DNA of 64,000 bases from Paenibacillus sp. J23TS9 (GTDB lineage: Bacteria; Bacillota; Bacilli; Paenibacillales; Paenibacillaceae). The notes under the pieces are model-generated. The model searched no databases. It was not told where the DNA came from and saw only the letters and a list, made by a program, of their open reading frames with translations. A program made the position numbers and the translations under genes. The stretch lies in NCBI RefSeq assembly GCF_018403225.1, contig NZ_BOSG01000005.1, positions 62,001 through 126,000 on the forward strand. The letters are read 5' to 3'. Positions 1 to 9,189 of the stretch are shown piece by piece (positions within the stretch are counted from its first letter, which is position 1; each line of letters begins with the position of its first letter).

Positions 1-3000
1 CTCATCTTCTCAGGTTTTCAGGATGACTTAAACGTATTGATCGCGGATTCATCGAGTGAAACCGATAAAAACAAGCTAATTGATGTTCAAGTGTCCGCTT
101 CCTATCGCCCTTCAATTGGGCTGAAGGCGAACCCTGCTAATCTGGGCAAAAAGCTTCAGGTCACGGGAACGTTGGCTACATACAGCGGCATGTCGGGCAT
201 CAAGACGCCAACGGCGATGTCCGTATCTGGTGAGTCTGGCGGAGAAGATCCAGGCACCGGCGGCGGTACTCCGAATCCGGCAGATCCTGGCAGCGAAAAT
301 ATCGGCGTTCCAACAACGCTTCCAGACGGCAGCGGCAAAAAGGTACTCTTTGACGAGACTCATGGCCAGACGGCAGGTGCTGCGGATTGGGTCATTGATG
401 GTGCCTTTTCCGATTTTGCGGATGGTCTGAAAAAAGCGAATTTCCAGGTGGACGCGCTGCAAAGAACGCTTCCGATGAATGCACAATCCTATGATAATCC
501 GACCATAACGCTCAGCAAGCTGAAGCAGTATGACGTGTTTATCATTGGCGAAGCTAATATTCCTTTTAAAGCCTCCGAACAGGACGCGATGCTGCAATAT
601 GTTAAGGAAGGCGGCAGTATCTTCTTTATCTCGGACCATTATAATTCCGACCGGAATCTTAACCGCTGGGATTCCTCGGAGGTTATGAACGGCTACCGCC
701 GCGGGGCTTTCGGTGATCCAGCCAAAGGCATGTCGACGGCAGAGGCAGCTTCCGGTGCAATGCAGGGCGTAACCAGCACGGATTGGCTGGGACAAAACTT
801 CGGCGTCCGTTTCCGTTACAACTCTGTGGGTGATGTGACGAAGACGGATGCCGTGAAATATGATCAAACCTTCGGTATCACGGCAGGTGTTAATGACGTT
901 GAAATGCACAGCGGCTCGACTATGGTGATTCTTGATCCAAAGCGGGTCAAGGGTGTAGTCTACCTGCCGAAAAACGTTCCCGGCTGGAGTAATGCCGTCG
1001 AAGCCAGCGATAAGAAAAACTTTCCGAAAGGCGGCGTATACCAGAACGGCGGTGTTGAAGAAGGACCATACGCAGCTATATCCAAACTGGAAAAAGGCAA
1101 GGCGGCTTTCATCGGAGATTCTTCGCCGGTAGAAGATTCAAGCCCTGCTTATGTACGTGAAGATAACGGCGGTAAGAAAACCACATTCGATGGATTTAAG
1201 GATGAGGGGCAGGATGGGGTTTTCCTGGTCCAAACCGTAGAATGGCTGGCTCAGCATGAGGATTACACGACTTTTGAAAATAAAGGCATCACGCTCGATT
1301 CGCCAACGCCGCTGCTCGGTACGCTTGAGGATCCGGCGACTTCGGCTGAAATTCCGGGTACGGAGCCATGGACAACACCGGCAGCCGGATACAAATGGTA
1401 CGACCCTTCCACGTATAAAGCCGGATCCTATGGATCAGGTCAATCGGGTCCGGTCGTAACCATTCCCGAATTGACCACGATTGCCAGCGCCAGAACGGCG
1501 GCAGATAGCAGTTATGTAACGGTACAAGGCGTTATTACATCCGAACCGGGCGCATTTGGCGGAAACGGATTTTACCTGCAGGACGCTACTGCCGGTGTCT
1601 ATGTATACCCGGGCAAGGCTACGGGTTACCATGTCGGCGACAAGATCAAAATCACAGCCCAGAAAACCGTCTACAACTCTGAGGTGGAGCTGATGAGTGA
1701 AGTACAGGTCTCCAAGCTGGATAACGGGGCAGACATTCCGGCACCGACACCTGTCGTTCAAGACGCTGTCAATGACAGCAACCAGGGCAAGCTGATTACC
1801 CTTAAGAACGTTACGGTTCGCAATTTTGCGACTGTGACCGGATCGCTTGAATTTGATCTGGTGAACGGAAGCACAACAAGCCGTGTGCGTGTGGACAGCC
1901 GTACAGGCGTGAATGCGGACACATTAAAGCAGTCGTTTCCGGAAGGAACGAATGTCGATATTACCGGTATTTCGTCTATCTTTAAAACAGCATATCAACT
2001 TAAGCTGCTAAATCTGAGTGATATCCGCGTGGCTGCGACAGGATCAGAGAACCATCCTCCTGTTTTCACTGCAGTTAATCCTCAAACGGTGCAAGCGGGA
2101 TCGGTTTTATCTTTTACAATCCATGCCGCGGATGCGGATCAGGATAGTCTTGTCTATTCAGCAGTTACGCTGCCTGAAGGGGCAAGCTTCAATGCTGCAA
2201 TTCACAGCTTCTCATGGACACCGCAAGTGGAGGGCAGCTATACGGCTTCCTTCAAGGTTGAGGATGGCAAGGGCGGCAGCGACCTGTTGAATGTCGGGAT
2301 TACTGTAACGGCAGCGACAGGCGGAGAAGCTGACAATACGGCGACGCTGACAGGCCCTGCTTCCGCATATGCCGGCTCACCGGTGGATCTGTCTGTAGGT
2401 ACAGGCAAACTGACCAATGCCTCCACAGCCTTGGATGTTACGATCCAATATGATCCTTCCAAATTTACCTTTGATACGGAAACGGATCAGGAAGGGAACC
2501 TTGCCCTGGCTGAAAATGCGGTGACTACGTCCCGGGAGGGGCTGAACCTGCTGGCTACAGGCATCAAGCAGGAAGAAGGCCAGATTCGCCTCTTGCTGGC
2601 TACGACAGGAGAAGAACATGCGGTAAAGGACAGCGGAGAGCTGTTTAAGTTTCATGGCAAGCTCAAGACGGATGCATCCGGAACCGCGGATATGTCCTTT
2701 GTTTCATTCAAGGCGTCTTCGGAAAGCTCCTCGCAGGAGATTGCCGGCGGAGCAGATGCCGTTCATATTGAGGTCATATCCGCTGACCGAAGCGCACTTC
2801 TCACAGCCATTCAGGATGCGCAGAAGCTGGCCGATCAATCGGTTACCGGAACAGAGCCGGGACAATACCCTGCTGCAGCGAAGACTGACCTGCTGGCAGC
2901 CATTCAAGCGGCAAATGGGGTATACGGCAATGCATCCTCATCCCAGGAACAGATCAATTCGGCGCTGGCGGCTTTGACACAAGCGGTGAATACGTTTAGA

Positions 3001-3453
3001 AACGCCGTCATTCCGGTTCCATCCGTTCCAACGGACAAAACAGCATTAACGTCCACGATCACCACTGCCCAAAGCCTGTATGACAAGGCAGTCGCGGGTG
3101 ACAAGATCGGGCAATATCCGGCCGCAGCCAAGTCAGCACTGCAAACTGTGATTCAGTCGGCCGTATCGGTTAAAAACGATGCTTCCGCTACCCAGTCACA
3201 GGTGGATACGGCGGTTTCCGCGCTGAGCAGCGCAGTGGCAAGCTTCCAGTCCAAGCTGATTACGCTGGTGCCGGGCGCAGGTAAAATCTCGGTTCAGGAC
3301 CTCTCCATCCTGGCTAAATATTTTGGCATTAAATCGACCGATAGCAACTGGAGCCGGGTAGCACAGGCTGATCTCTTCAATGAGGGTGAAGTCTCAATAC
3401 GTGCACTGGCTGCTGTAGCTCAAATGATTATCGGAGACTGGTATACCAAATAA
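1..3453 (+). CDS. Secreted multidomain protein with cohesin-like and dockerin-like domains (5' partial)
   Basis: The reading frame is open from base 1, so the true start and signal peptide lie upstream; the TTG at 37 is only the first internal start codon. Counting from the window edge, the order appears to be: end of a DUF6359-type domain (1-75), Gly/Pro-rich linker, DUF4350/GATase-like domain (about 113-430), OB-fold domain resembling YhcR-type nuclease accessories (484-680), Ig-like putative domain (684-775), cohesin-like domain (777-925), two FIVAR-type helical repeats (929-1000 and 1011-1085) and a dockerin-like tail (1093-1150). The dockerin is degenerate: the first loop has lost most calcium-binding Asp/Asn positions, and the second keeps one Asp and one Glu. 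Probably extracellular. No catalytic domain is certain in the visible part; a nuclease or glycan-processing module may lie upstream. Domain names are from pattern recognition. Confidence 0.85.
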   Translation, partial: LIFSGFQDDLNVLIADSSSETDKNKLIDVQVSASYRPSIGLKANPANLGKKLQVTGTLATYSGMSGIKTPTAMSVSGESGGEDPGTGGGTPNPADPGSENIGVPTTLPDGSGKKVLFDETHGQTAGAADWVIDGAFSDFADGLKKANFQVDALQRTLPMNAQSYDNPTITLSKLKQYDVFIIGEANIPFKASEQDAMLQYVKEGGSIFFISDHYNSDRNLNRWDSSEVMNGYRRGAFGDPAKGMSTAEAASGAMQGVTSTDWLGQNFGVRFRYNSVGDVTKTDAVKYDQTFGITAGVNDVEMHSGSTMVILDPKRVKGVVYLPKNVPGWSNAVEASDKKNFPKGGVYQNGGVEEGPYAAISKLEKGKAAFIGDSSPVEDSSPAYVREDNGGKKTTFDGFKDEGQDGVFLVQTVEWLAQHEDYTTFENKGITLDSPTPLLGTLEDPATSAEIPGTEPWTTPAAGYKWYDPSTYKAGSYGSGQSGPVVTIPELTTIASARTAADSSYVTVQGVITSEPGAFGGNGFYLQDATAGVYVYPGKATGYHVGDKIKITAQKTVYNSEVELMSEVQVSKLDNGADIPAPTPVVQDAVNDSNQGKLITLKNVTVRNFATVTGSLEFDLVNGSTTSRVRVDSRTGVNADTLKQSFPEGTNVDITGISSIFKTAYQLKLLNLSDIRVAATGSENHPPVFTAVNPQTVQAGSVLSFTIHAADADQDSLVYSAVTLPEGASFNAAIHSFSWTPQVEGSYTASFKVEDGKGGSDLLNVGITVTAATGGEADNTATLTGPASAYAGSPVDLSVGTGKLTNASTALDVTIQYDPSKFTFDTETDQEGNLALAENAVTTSREGLNLLATGIKQEEGQIRLLLATTGEEHAVKDSGELFKFHGKLKTDASGTADMSFVSFKASSESSSQEIAGGADAVHIEVISADRSALLTAIQDAQKLADQSVTGTEPGQYPAAAKTDLLAAIQAANGVYGNASSSQEQINSALAALTQAVNTFRNAVIPVPSVPTDKTALTSTITTAQSLYDKAVAGDKIGQYPAAAKSALQTVIQSAVSVKNDASATQSQVDTAVSALSSAVASFQSKLITLVPGAGKISVQDLSILAKYFGIKSTDSNWSRVAQADLFNEGEVSIRALAAVAQMIIGDWYTK

Positions 3454-3482
3454 GCATGGATTAACATGTTCTGAAAAAATGG

Positions 3483-3517
3483 ATCGCAGGACGCAGCTTA
3501 AGGCTGTTTCCTGCGAT
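3483..3517 (+). terminator. Stem-loop between the dockerin and SLH-cohesin genes
   Basis: Nine-base arms ATCGCAGGA (3483-3491) and TCCTGCGAT (3509-3517) form a perfect stem. Only a short T-run follows, so it may allow partial read-through into the next gene, which starts 26 bases later. Confidence 0.4.
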
Positions 3518-3542
3518 TTGCATTCTGAAAGGAAGAGTACTA

Positions 3543-4565
3543 ATGCTGAAAAAATTCGCCGCAATATTCGGTTTAGTGATGTTACTCGGATGGCTCGCTT
3601 CAGGAACGCCTGCATTGGCAGCTGATGCTGATCCTTCCATCTCTTTAAAGTCTACTTCCAGCGGAAGCGAAGTTAAGATCGTTGTGACCGGTGAGCATCT
3701 TAAAGATTTATACGCCTACGACCTCATGCTGACTTATGATGCAAAGAAGCTTGCCTATCAAAGCGCCACTTCAGGAGCTAGCGGCTTTTCCATTGATCCG
3801 ATCGTCAAAAATAGCGACATCCGGATTGCTCATACCAAGGTTGGCAAAACCGCTGGGGATAACGGTACGCTTCAATTGGCTGTCGTCAAGTTTAAGAGGC
3901 TGCAGACCGGAGCTGCGCAGCTGTCCATCCATGATGTCAAGCTGGTGGATTCCAAGCTGAACACAGCAGGAACGAATGTCAAAGCCTCGTATACCGTCGA
4001 AGAAGGCTCAACATCCACCGAAGTCACTCTGAAAGATATCAACGGTCATTGGGCACAAGATGCTATCATTCAAGCGGTGCAGCAGGGCTGGATTACTGGA
4101 TATTCGAATGGCATATTCCTTCCGAACAAGGAAGTCACGCGGGCTGAGTTTGCAGCGATGCTGATCCGGGCCATAGGAACCGACGGGGGCGCCCATCAGC
4201 CGGTACAGTTTACGGATGCGAAACAGATTCCGGCTTGGGCGCTCGCATATGTAGAAGAGGCAGTCAGCCGCAGCATCATGAACGGTTATGAAAATGGTGC
4301 ATTTGGGCCCAACAAGCTTATTACTCGCGCTGAAATGGCAGCCATGGCCATCCGTTCGCTGAATGCGGCTGAAGTCGCAAAAGACTCCAGTAAGCTGAGA
4401 TTTGCTGACAGCAGCCTCATCCCTGACTGGGCCAAGCCATATGCTGCGGAGGCGGCGAAGAAAGGCATTATGAACGGAAGAAGCGGCAATCTGTTTGCGC
4501 CTAGTGCCCACGCGACCCGCGCGGAAGCGGTTGTAGTTATTCTGGCTTTGCTGCAGCAAAAATAA
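3543..4565 (+). CDS. S-layer-anchored cohesin-domain protein (three SLH repeats)
   Basis: A 340-residue protein. The signal peptide ends near ALA-AD (about residue 27). A cohesin-like beta-sandwich follows (about 30-150), with the typical YDLMLTYDAKKL motif. Three SLH repeats come last (about 163-205, 224-270 and 288-335), each with the W-A and TRAE core. SLH repeats bind pyruvylated secondary cell-wall polymer, so the cohesin should be displayed on the surface. The neighbouring upstream gene ends in a dockerin-like module, so the two products could form a scaffold-ligand pair; that pairing is inference. The start has a GGAAG-type site before ATG 3543. No strong terminator is visible after the stop. 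Confidence 0.9.
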   Translation: MLKKFAAIFGLVMLLGWLASGTPALAADADPSISLKSTSSGSEVKIVVTGEHLKDLYAYDLMLTYDAKKLAYQSATSGASGFSIDPIVKNSDIRIAHTKVGKTAGDNGTLQLAVVKFKRLQTGAAQLSIHDVKLVDSKLNTAGTNVKASYTVEEGSTSTEVTLKDINGHWAQDAIIQAVQQGWITGYSNGIFLPNKEVTRAEFAAMLIRAIGTDGGAHQPVQFTDAKQIPAWALAYVEEAVSRSIMNGYENGAFGPNKLITRAEMAAMAIRSLNAAEVAKDSSKLRFADSSLIPDWAKPYAAEAAKKGIMNGRSGNLFAPSAHATRAEAVVVILALLQQK

Positions 4566-4735
4566 GTTTGATCGAATGTTTCTATAAGATGGAAAAAAAT
4601 CCTTATTGAAATAATCCGACACCGGAGCTATGATATGTGCTATACTATCGTAAGTAACCAATGTGATGGCTTTAACATACGATGATGTGAAATCATGGTA
4701 TGATCTGTTTAACAAATACTAAAAATATGAATATG

Positions 4736-4894
4736 GATCTTCGGGGTAAGGTGAAATTCCTGACCGGCGGTGAACGTCCTTTGCGATTAAAGCAGACAGA
4801 CGTCAAGCCCGCGACTCGCTGTTTTGTGGTTTGAAGCAGCGACTGACCTGGTGAGATTCCAGGGCCGACGGTAAAGTCCGGATGGGAGAAGATC
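4736..4894 (+). promoter_or_regulatory. FMN riboswitch (RFN element)
   Basis: The conserved RFN blocks occur in order: TCGGGGTAAGGTGAAATTCC, then ACCGGCGGTGA, then AGCCCGCGA, then TGGTGAGATTCCAGGGCCGA, then GGTAAAGTCCGGATGGGAGA. The closing P1 stem is GATCTTC (4736-4742) with GAAGATC (4888-4894). FMN binding normally shuts off riboflavin synthesis or uptake genes. Here the element precedes a terminator and then an EamA-type transporter. Confidence 0.95.
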
Positions 4895-4945
4895 AAAAAG
4901 ATAGGTTTGTTCGAAATTTTACAATTTCGACAGGCTTATTTGATC

Positions 4946-4988
4946 AACCCCCGCCTTTGTCGATGTATGTCGATGAGCGGGGGTTTTC
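4946..4988 (+). terminator. Riboswitch-controlled terminator
   Basis: CCCCCGC (4948-4954) pairs with GCGGGGG (4977-4983) and is followed by TTTT. It lies 50 bases after the FMN aptamer and just before the transporter start, as expected for the expression platform of a transcriptional OFF switch. Confidence 0.85.
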
Positions 4989-5026
4989 CAATGTTGACTC
5001 CGTATTCAGGCAAGGGGATCAAGAAA

Positions 5027-5983
5027 ATGGAAAACGTAGGCAGCAAGATTAAGTTGAATCCCGCAGCGAGCAAGCAGGCGGATCGGCCGAGAACCGGCTT
5101 TTGGCTGGTAGTTCTCGGTGCGGCGTTATGGGGAGCAGATCCGCTCTTTCGCATTATTTTGCTTCGGGAGCATATCACTCCGACGCAGATTGTATTACTG
5201 GAGCATGTGGTGATTGCTTTGTTTGTCTTCCCTGTTCTCTGGAAACATCGTTCCGAAATGAGAGGTCTCAAGCTGCGCCATATCGGTGCTCTGCTGTTCC
5301 TGTCATGGGGTGGCTCGGCCATTGCAACGATACTTTTCACCTTGGGGTTGACCCACGGGAATTTGAATGCCGTATTGCTGCTTCAAAAGCTGCAGCCGAT
5401 ATTCGCCATTCTGATGGCACGCATGCTGCTGAAGGAAAAGCTGCCGAATCAATTCGGATGGCTGCTGGTTTTGGCTTTGGGAGGCACATACCTGCTGACC
5501 TTCGGATTTACATTCCCATTCGGACATTTGAATGAATTCGTGAAAGTGGGAAGCCTGCTCTCCCTTGGTGCTGCGGCACTCTGGGGCGGCTCTACAGTAA
5601 TGGGAAGATTGATGGTGGGTAAAATGGAGTACGAGACTGTAACCTCCCTCCGGTTTATTCTGGCTTTGCCGCTGCTGATCGGTATTACCCTCAACCAAGG
5701 CGATCCTTGGCAGATTCCAACGGGTGCTGGACCGCTTGCGGCAGTATCAATCAATCTGCTGGGTCAGGCGCTGCTTCCGGGACTGTTTAGCCTGCTCGTC
5801 TATTATAAAGGTTTGACTACGACCAAAGCATCGGTAGCCACACTCGCGGAACTGAGCTTCCCGATGGTGGGCGTGCTCATTAACTGGATTGTATTTAATG
5901 AAGTTGTGACCATAGCCCAGGCTTGCGGGTTTGTGCTGATCTGGGCCGCATTGTTCGCTATTTCGCGCAGAAGCGCAGCGTAA
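5027..5983 (+). CDS. EamA/DMT-family transporter under FMN riboswitch, probable riboflavin transporter
   Basis: A 318-residue membrane protein with about ten hydrophobic segments and two EamA repeats (about 20-150 and 165-310), typical of the drug/metabolite transporter superfamily. ATG 5027 was chosen because AAGGGG lies 7-12 bases upstream; longer in-frame starts (4907, 4991) would place the riboswitch terminator inside, or directly against, the coding region. RibN and ImpX riboflavin transporters are known EamA-family members, some under FMN riboswitches. The upstream FMN element therefore points to uptake of riboflavin or a flavin precursor. The family assignment is firm; the substrate is inferred from regulation. 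Confidence 0.88.
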   Translation: MENVGSKIKLNPAASKQADRPRTGFWLVVLGAALWGADPLFRIILLREHITPTQIVLLEHVVIALFVFPVLWKHRSEMRGLKLRHIGALLFLSWGGSAIATILFTLGLTHGNLNAVLLLQKLQPIFAILMARMLLKEKLPNQFGWLLVLALGGTYLLTFGFTFPFGHLNEFVKVGSLLSLGAAALWGGSTVMGRLMVGKMEYETVTSLRFILALPLLIGITLNQGDPWQIPTGAGPLAAVSINLLGQALLPGLFSLLVYYKGLTTTKASVATLAELSFPMVGVLINWIVFNEVVTIAQACGFVLIWAALFAISRRSAA

Positions 5984-6007
5984 AACCGTCTATATCTATT
6001 CTTGCTT

Positions 6008-6043
6008 AAAAAGGTCGCCCTTACTGATGGGGCGGCCTTTTCT
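6008..6043 (+). terminator. Rho-independent terminator after the EamA transporter
   Basis: AAGGTCGCCC (6011-6020) pairs with GGGCGGCCTT (6030-6039), with one G-U pair, followed by a T-run. Confidence 0.8.
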
Positions 6044-6141
6044 GCGCTTGCTCAAACCATGGAAATGCTAGATCACGAGACTTGCTGGAATGCTAAAAAT
6101 ATTTCAGTCATGATTTACAGGAGGCGACATACATTTTTACA

Positions 6142-6155
6142 AGAAAGCGCTTGCA
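6142..6155 (+). promoter_or_regulatory. cre-like catabolite control site
   Basis: AGAAAGCGCTTGCA matches the CcpA cre consensus TGWAANCGNTNWCA at 12 of 14 positions. It lies 68 bases upstream of the solute-binding-protein start, so the importer may be under carbon control. No clear -35/-10 pair was identified next to it. Confidence 0.5.
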
Positions 6156-6222
6156 GAATACGTTTTAGGTTCTGCACAACTTCCAATATGAGGTTGTGAA
6201 TGTGATGAATGGAGGAATTCAC

Positions 6223-8064
6223 ATGAAGCTGAAAATTGCTTCCAAGCCGCTGGTCGCATTGTTTATGGCAGCGGTTCTCATCGCAGGCTGTGAAAGCGTG
6301 CAGCCGCCATCGGCAACGGAAACACCGAAGACGCAGGATGAGAACAAGACACCGGCAGATACGACAACGAAAGAACCGGCCAAGGAGCCTGCGGCTGAAC
6401 CGGCCAAGGGAGACGCTAAGGAAACTCCGAGAAATGAAACGCTATACATTAATGGCCTGCAGTGGGGAGCACCAACGAACTTCAATCTGCTGAGCGGCAA
6501 CCCGGCATTCCCGATTAACTACGGCAACTCCAGAGAACTTGTGTATGAGACCCTCTTTATGATCAACGAGCTGGATGGCGCGCTTGAGCCGCTGCTCGGC
6601 AGCAAGTATGAATGGAAGGACGATACGCTGCATGTAGAGCTGAACAAGGATGCCAAGTGGAGTGACGGTCAGCCGTTTTCTGCGGATGATGTTGTGTACA
6701 CTTATCAGCTCGGCAAGAAATATGACATCAACTGGAGCAGCTACTGGACCTATATTTCCGATGTCACGGCTGATGGTGCAAATGCTGTCAATATTAAGCT
6801 GAACAAGGATAACCCGAATAAACTGACCGTTCTGGACAGCATTGAGCTTATTCCCATGCTGCCGAAGCATATCTGGGAGGAAATCGAAAAGAAATCGAAT
6901 AATGATCTAACTGCCATCCGCAAGGAAGTGAATGCGGATCCGGTCGGCACAGGTCCGTATAAAATGTACTTCTACAACGATCAGAAGATCACCATTGCCA
7001 GAGACGACAATTATTGGGGCAAATCGCTGTTTGGCAAACTGCCGGCTCCTAAATATATTACGCATGTGATTTATAAGGATAACGCGGCCGGAGACCTGGC
7101 ATTCAAGAGCGGTCAGGTGGATGTGTCGCAGCAGTTCATTCCGCAGGTGTGGAATATGTGGAAGAATGGGGCGCCGATCAAGACTTACCTGAAGGATGCT
7201 CCGTACTATGTACCGGGCTCCATGCCATCCATCTTCTTTAATCTGTCCCAGAAAGGACTCGATAACGCCGATGTCCGCCGCGCGATTGCGATGAGCATCG
7301 ATTACAAGAAAATTTCAGATCTCGCGATGAGCGGTTATTCGGCAGCCATGGAGCCTTCACTGACGCTGAATACCGATGCGGAATCGAAATATGTGGATAA
7401 GGATGCCATCAAATCGCTTCAATGGACCACCGATGTGAAAGCGGCAAACGAGCTGCTCGACAAAATTGGAGCGAAGAAGGGCAAGGATGGCATTCGTGTG
7501 CTGAACGGCACCCGGCTCGGGCCATTTGAAGTGGAATGTCCTTACGGATGGTCCGACTGGAACGCGGCACTGGAAATCGTCGCTCAAAGCGCCAAAGCAA
7601 TCGGCATCGAGATCCGCACCAAATTCCCTGAAGCTCCGGTATGGACCAATGATCTGCAAACCGGCAAATTCGATATTATCATGAACACGCCTGCGGGCAG
7701 CGTTAACCCAAGCCAGCCTTGGAACCGTGCCATGACCATCATGTACTCCAAGGGCGTTGCCCCTATGGGCGAGATGGCTTTCTGGAACTGGGGACGTTAT
7801 AAAAATGAAAAGGCCGATCAAATTATTGATAAAATTCCGACCGTCACGGATGAGACGGAGCTGAAATCCCTCTATACCGATCTGACGAAAATCTGGCTGA
7901 CGGATATTCCTTCTGTACCGTTGATGTACCGCCCGTGGGTATTCCATACCGTGAATGAGTCCGTATGGAAAGGCTTCCCTGTTGATGGGGACGGCAGTAA
8001 TATTCCTCCGCAAATTGCCATGGATGGTGCGGGCGTTCGGGCATTGTACCAAATCCATAACTAA
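6223..8064 (+). CDS. ABC transporter substrate-binding lipoprotein, peptide/oligosaccharide (SBP_bac_5) family
   Basis: A 613-residue lipoprotein. The signal ends in the lipobox LIAGC with Cys23, followed by a Lys/Pro/Glu/Ala-rich tether (about 30-75) and then the large two-lobed family-5 binding fold. ATG 6223 has GGAGG at 6211-6215; an upstream in-frame ATG (6196 region) lacks a comparable site. Family-5 proteins deliver oligopeptides, nickel or, in Thermotoga-like systems, oligosaccharides to Opp/Dpp permeases. The cre-like site in front and the absence of peptidase genes nearby slightly favour a sugar ligand, but the sequence alone does not decide. It is the first gene of a five-gene transporter unit. 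Confidence 0.9.
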   Translation: MKLKIASKPLVALFMAAVLIAGCESVQPPSATETPKTQDENKTPADTTTKEPAKEPAAEPAKGDAKETPRNETLYINGLQWGAPTNFNLLSGNPAFPINYGNSRELVYETLFMINELDGALEPLLGSKYEWKDDTLHVELNKDAKWSDGQPFSADDVVYTYQLGKKYDINWSSYWTYISDVTADGANAVNIKLNKDNPNKLTVLDSIELIPMLPKHIWEEIEKKSNNDLTAIRKEVNADPVGTGPYKMYFYNDQKITIARDDNYWGKSLFGKLPAPKYITHVIYKDNAAGDLAFKSGQVDVSQQFIPQVWNMWKNGAPIKTYLKDAPYYVPGSMPSIFFNLSQKGLDNADVRRAIAMSIDYKKISDLAMSGYSAAMEPSLTLNTDAESKYVDKDAIKSLQWTTDVKAANELLDKIGAKKGKDGIRVLNGTRLGPFEVECPYGWSDWNAALEIVAQSAKAIGIEIRTKFPEAPVWTNDLQTGKFDIIMNTPAGSVNPSQPWNRAMTIMYSKGVAPMGEMAFWNWGRYKNEKADQIIDKIPTVTDETELKSLYTDLTKIWLTDIPSVPLMYRPWVFHTVNESVWKGFPVDGDGSNIPPQIAMDGAGVRALYQIHN

Positions 8065-8072
8065 TTGCTGTC

Positions 8073-8117
8073 AGCCTGCATAAGGGAAGCATACAACTGC
8101 CGCCCCTTATGCAGGCT
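8073..8117 (+). terminator. Intercistronic hairpin after the binding-protein gene
   Basis: AGCCTGCATAAGGG (8073-8086) and CCCTTATGCAGGCT (8104-8117) are perfect 14-base arms without a strong T-tract. Such hairpins commonly protect the mRNA of the abundant binding protein or reduce read-through into permease genes. Confidence 0.6.
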
Positions 8118-8177
8118 CTCTTTCACGGGCTGCATGATTATACTAATTCTGCCGGATTGTCCGAAGGGGGGAGCTTC

Positions 8178-9188
8178 TTGAACGCCTATTCGAGATATTT
8201 TATCAAAAAGCTGTTTTGGTATCTGTTGACGCTGGTGATCGCCATCGCGCTTAACTTCTTCTTGCCCCGCATGATTCAAGGAAATCCAGTAAGTATTATT
8301 GTGTCACAAATGTCCCAAGGCATGACGGACAGCGACACCATTAAGCGTGTATATGAGACCTTTATGAAGGAGTTCGGCATCGACAAGCCGCTGTGGCAGC
8401 AGTTTGTGATCTATATTAAGAACCTGTTTACAGGTGACCTCGGAACTTCCTTTGGCCTTTATCCGAAAAAAGTAACGGACATATTGGCTTCCGCCATACC
8501 CTGGACTATTGGTCTGCAGCTGCCTGCCATCCTGGTTGGCTGGATTCTGGGGAATGTTCTCGGAGCGGTTGCCGCTTACAAAAAAGGTGTATTTGATAAA
8601 GCTATCTTTCCTGTGGCACTGTTTATCAACTCGATTCCCTTTTTTACGCTCGCGATTATTATGCTGTATCTGTTTGCGCTCTCACTGGGCTGGTTTCCGC
8701 TGTCTGGAGGGTATGATTTTCAGAAGATTCCAAGCCTCAGCTTCGACTTTATCGGCTCGGTCATCCGGCATCATACGCTGCCGTTTCTATCTATCGTGCT
8801 CGTGACGATCGGCGGGCAGGCCATCGGGATGCGTGAAATGTCCATCTATGAGCTGAATGCTGATTATGTATTGTACGCGAAGCTGCTCGGCATTCGGGAT
8901 TCGAAGATCGCAAGATATGTGTTCCGCAATGCCATGCTTCCGCAAATCACGGGACTGGCTCTCTCCATCGGCACCATGGTGGGCGGGTCGCTCATCTGTG
9001 AAATTGTCTTCAGCTATCCGGGGCTTGGCACCTGGATGTTTACGGCGATCCGCCAGCTGGATTATCCGTTGATCTCCGGCTGTACACTTTTGATTGCCGT
9101 GACTGTACTTCTGGCCAATTTCACCATCGATATGATCTATGGCCTGATTGATCCAAGAATTAAAGCTGCGCAAATGGAGGAAGAGTAA
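8178..9188 (+). CDS. ABC transporter permease, OppB/DppB family
   Basis: A 336-residue integral membrane protein with an N-terminal hydrophobic anchor, a periplasm-facing segment and about five further membrane helices. The typical EAA-type loop reads YVLYAKLLGIRDSKI. TTG 8178 was chosen because it follows AAGGGGGGA (about 8164-8172); ATG 8109 lies inside the intercistronic hairpin. It forms the translocation channel with the next gene, whose start is one base after this stop. Confidence 0.9.
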   Translation: MNAYSRYFIKKLFWYLLTLVIAIALNFFLPRMIQGNPVSIIVSQMSQGMTDSDTIKRVYETFMKEFGIDKPLWQQFVIYIKNLFTGDLGTSFGLYPKKVTDILASAIPWTIGLQLPAILVGWILGNVLGAVAAYKKGVFDKAIFPVALFINSIPFFTLAIIMLYLFALSLGWFPLSGGYDFQKIPSLSFDFIGSVIRHHTLPFLSIVLVTIGGQAIGMREMSIYELNADYVLYAKLLGIRDSKIARYVFRNAMLPQITGLALSIGTMVGGSLICEIVFSYPGLGTWMFTAIRQLDYPLISGCTLLIAVTVLLANFTIDMIYGLIDPRIKAAQMEEE

Positions 9189-9189
9189 G

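Noticed and set aside
4907..5026. Longer N terminus for the EamA transporter
   Set aside because: The extension would translate the riboswitch terminator and has no ribosome site; ATG 5027 follows AAGGGG.
6002..6199. Open frame of 65 codons before the Opp operon
   Set aside because: It starts in the terminator and covers the cre-like site; composition is not protein-like.
8109..8177. ATG 8109 as start of the OppB gene
   Set aside because: It lies in the right arm of the intercistronic hairpin; TTG 8178 has a strong ribosome site.
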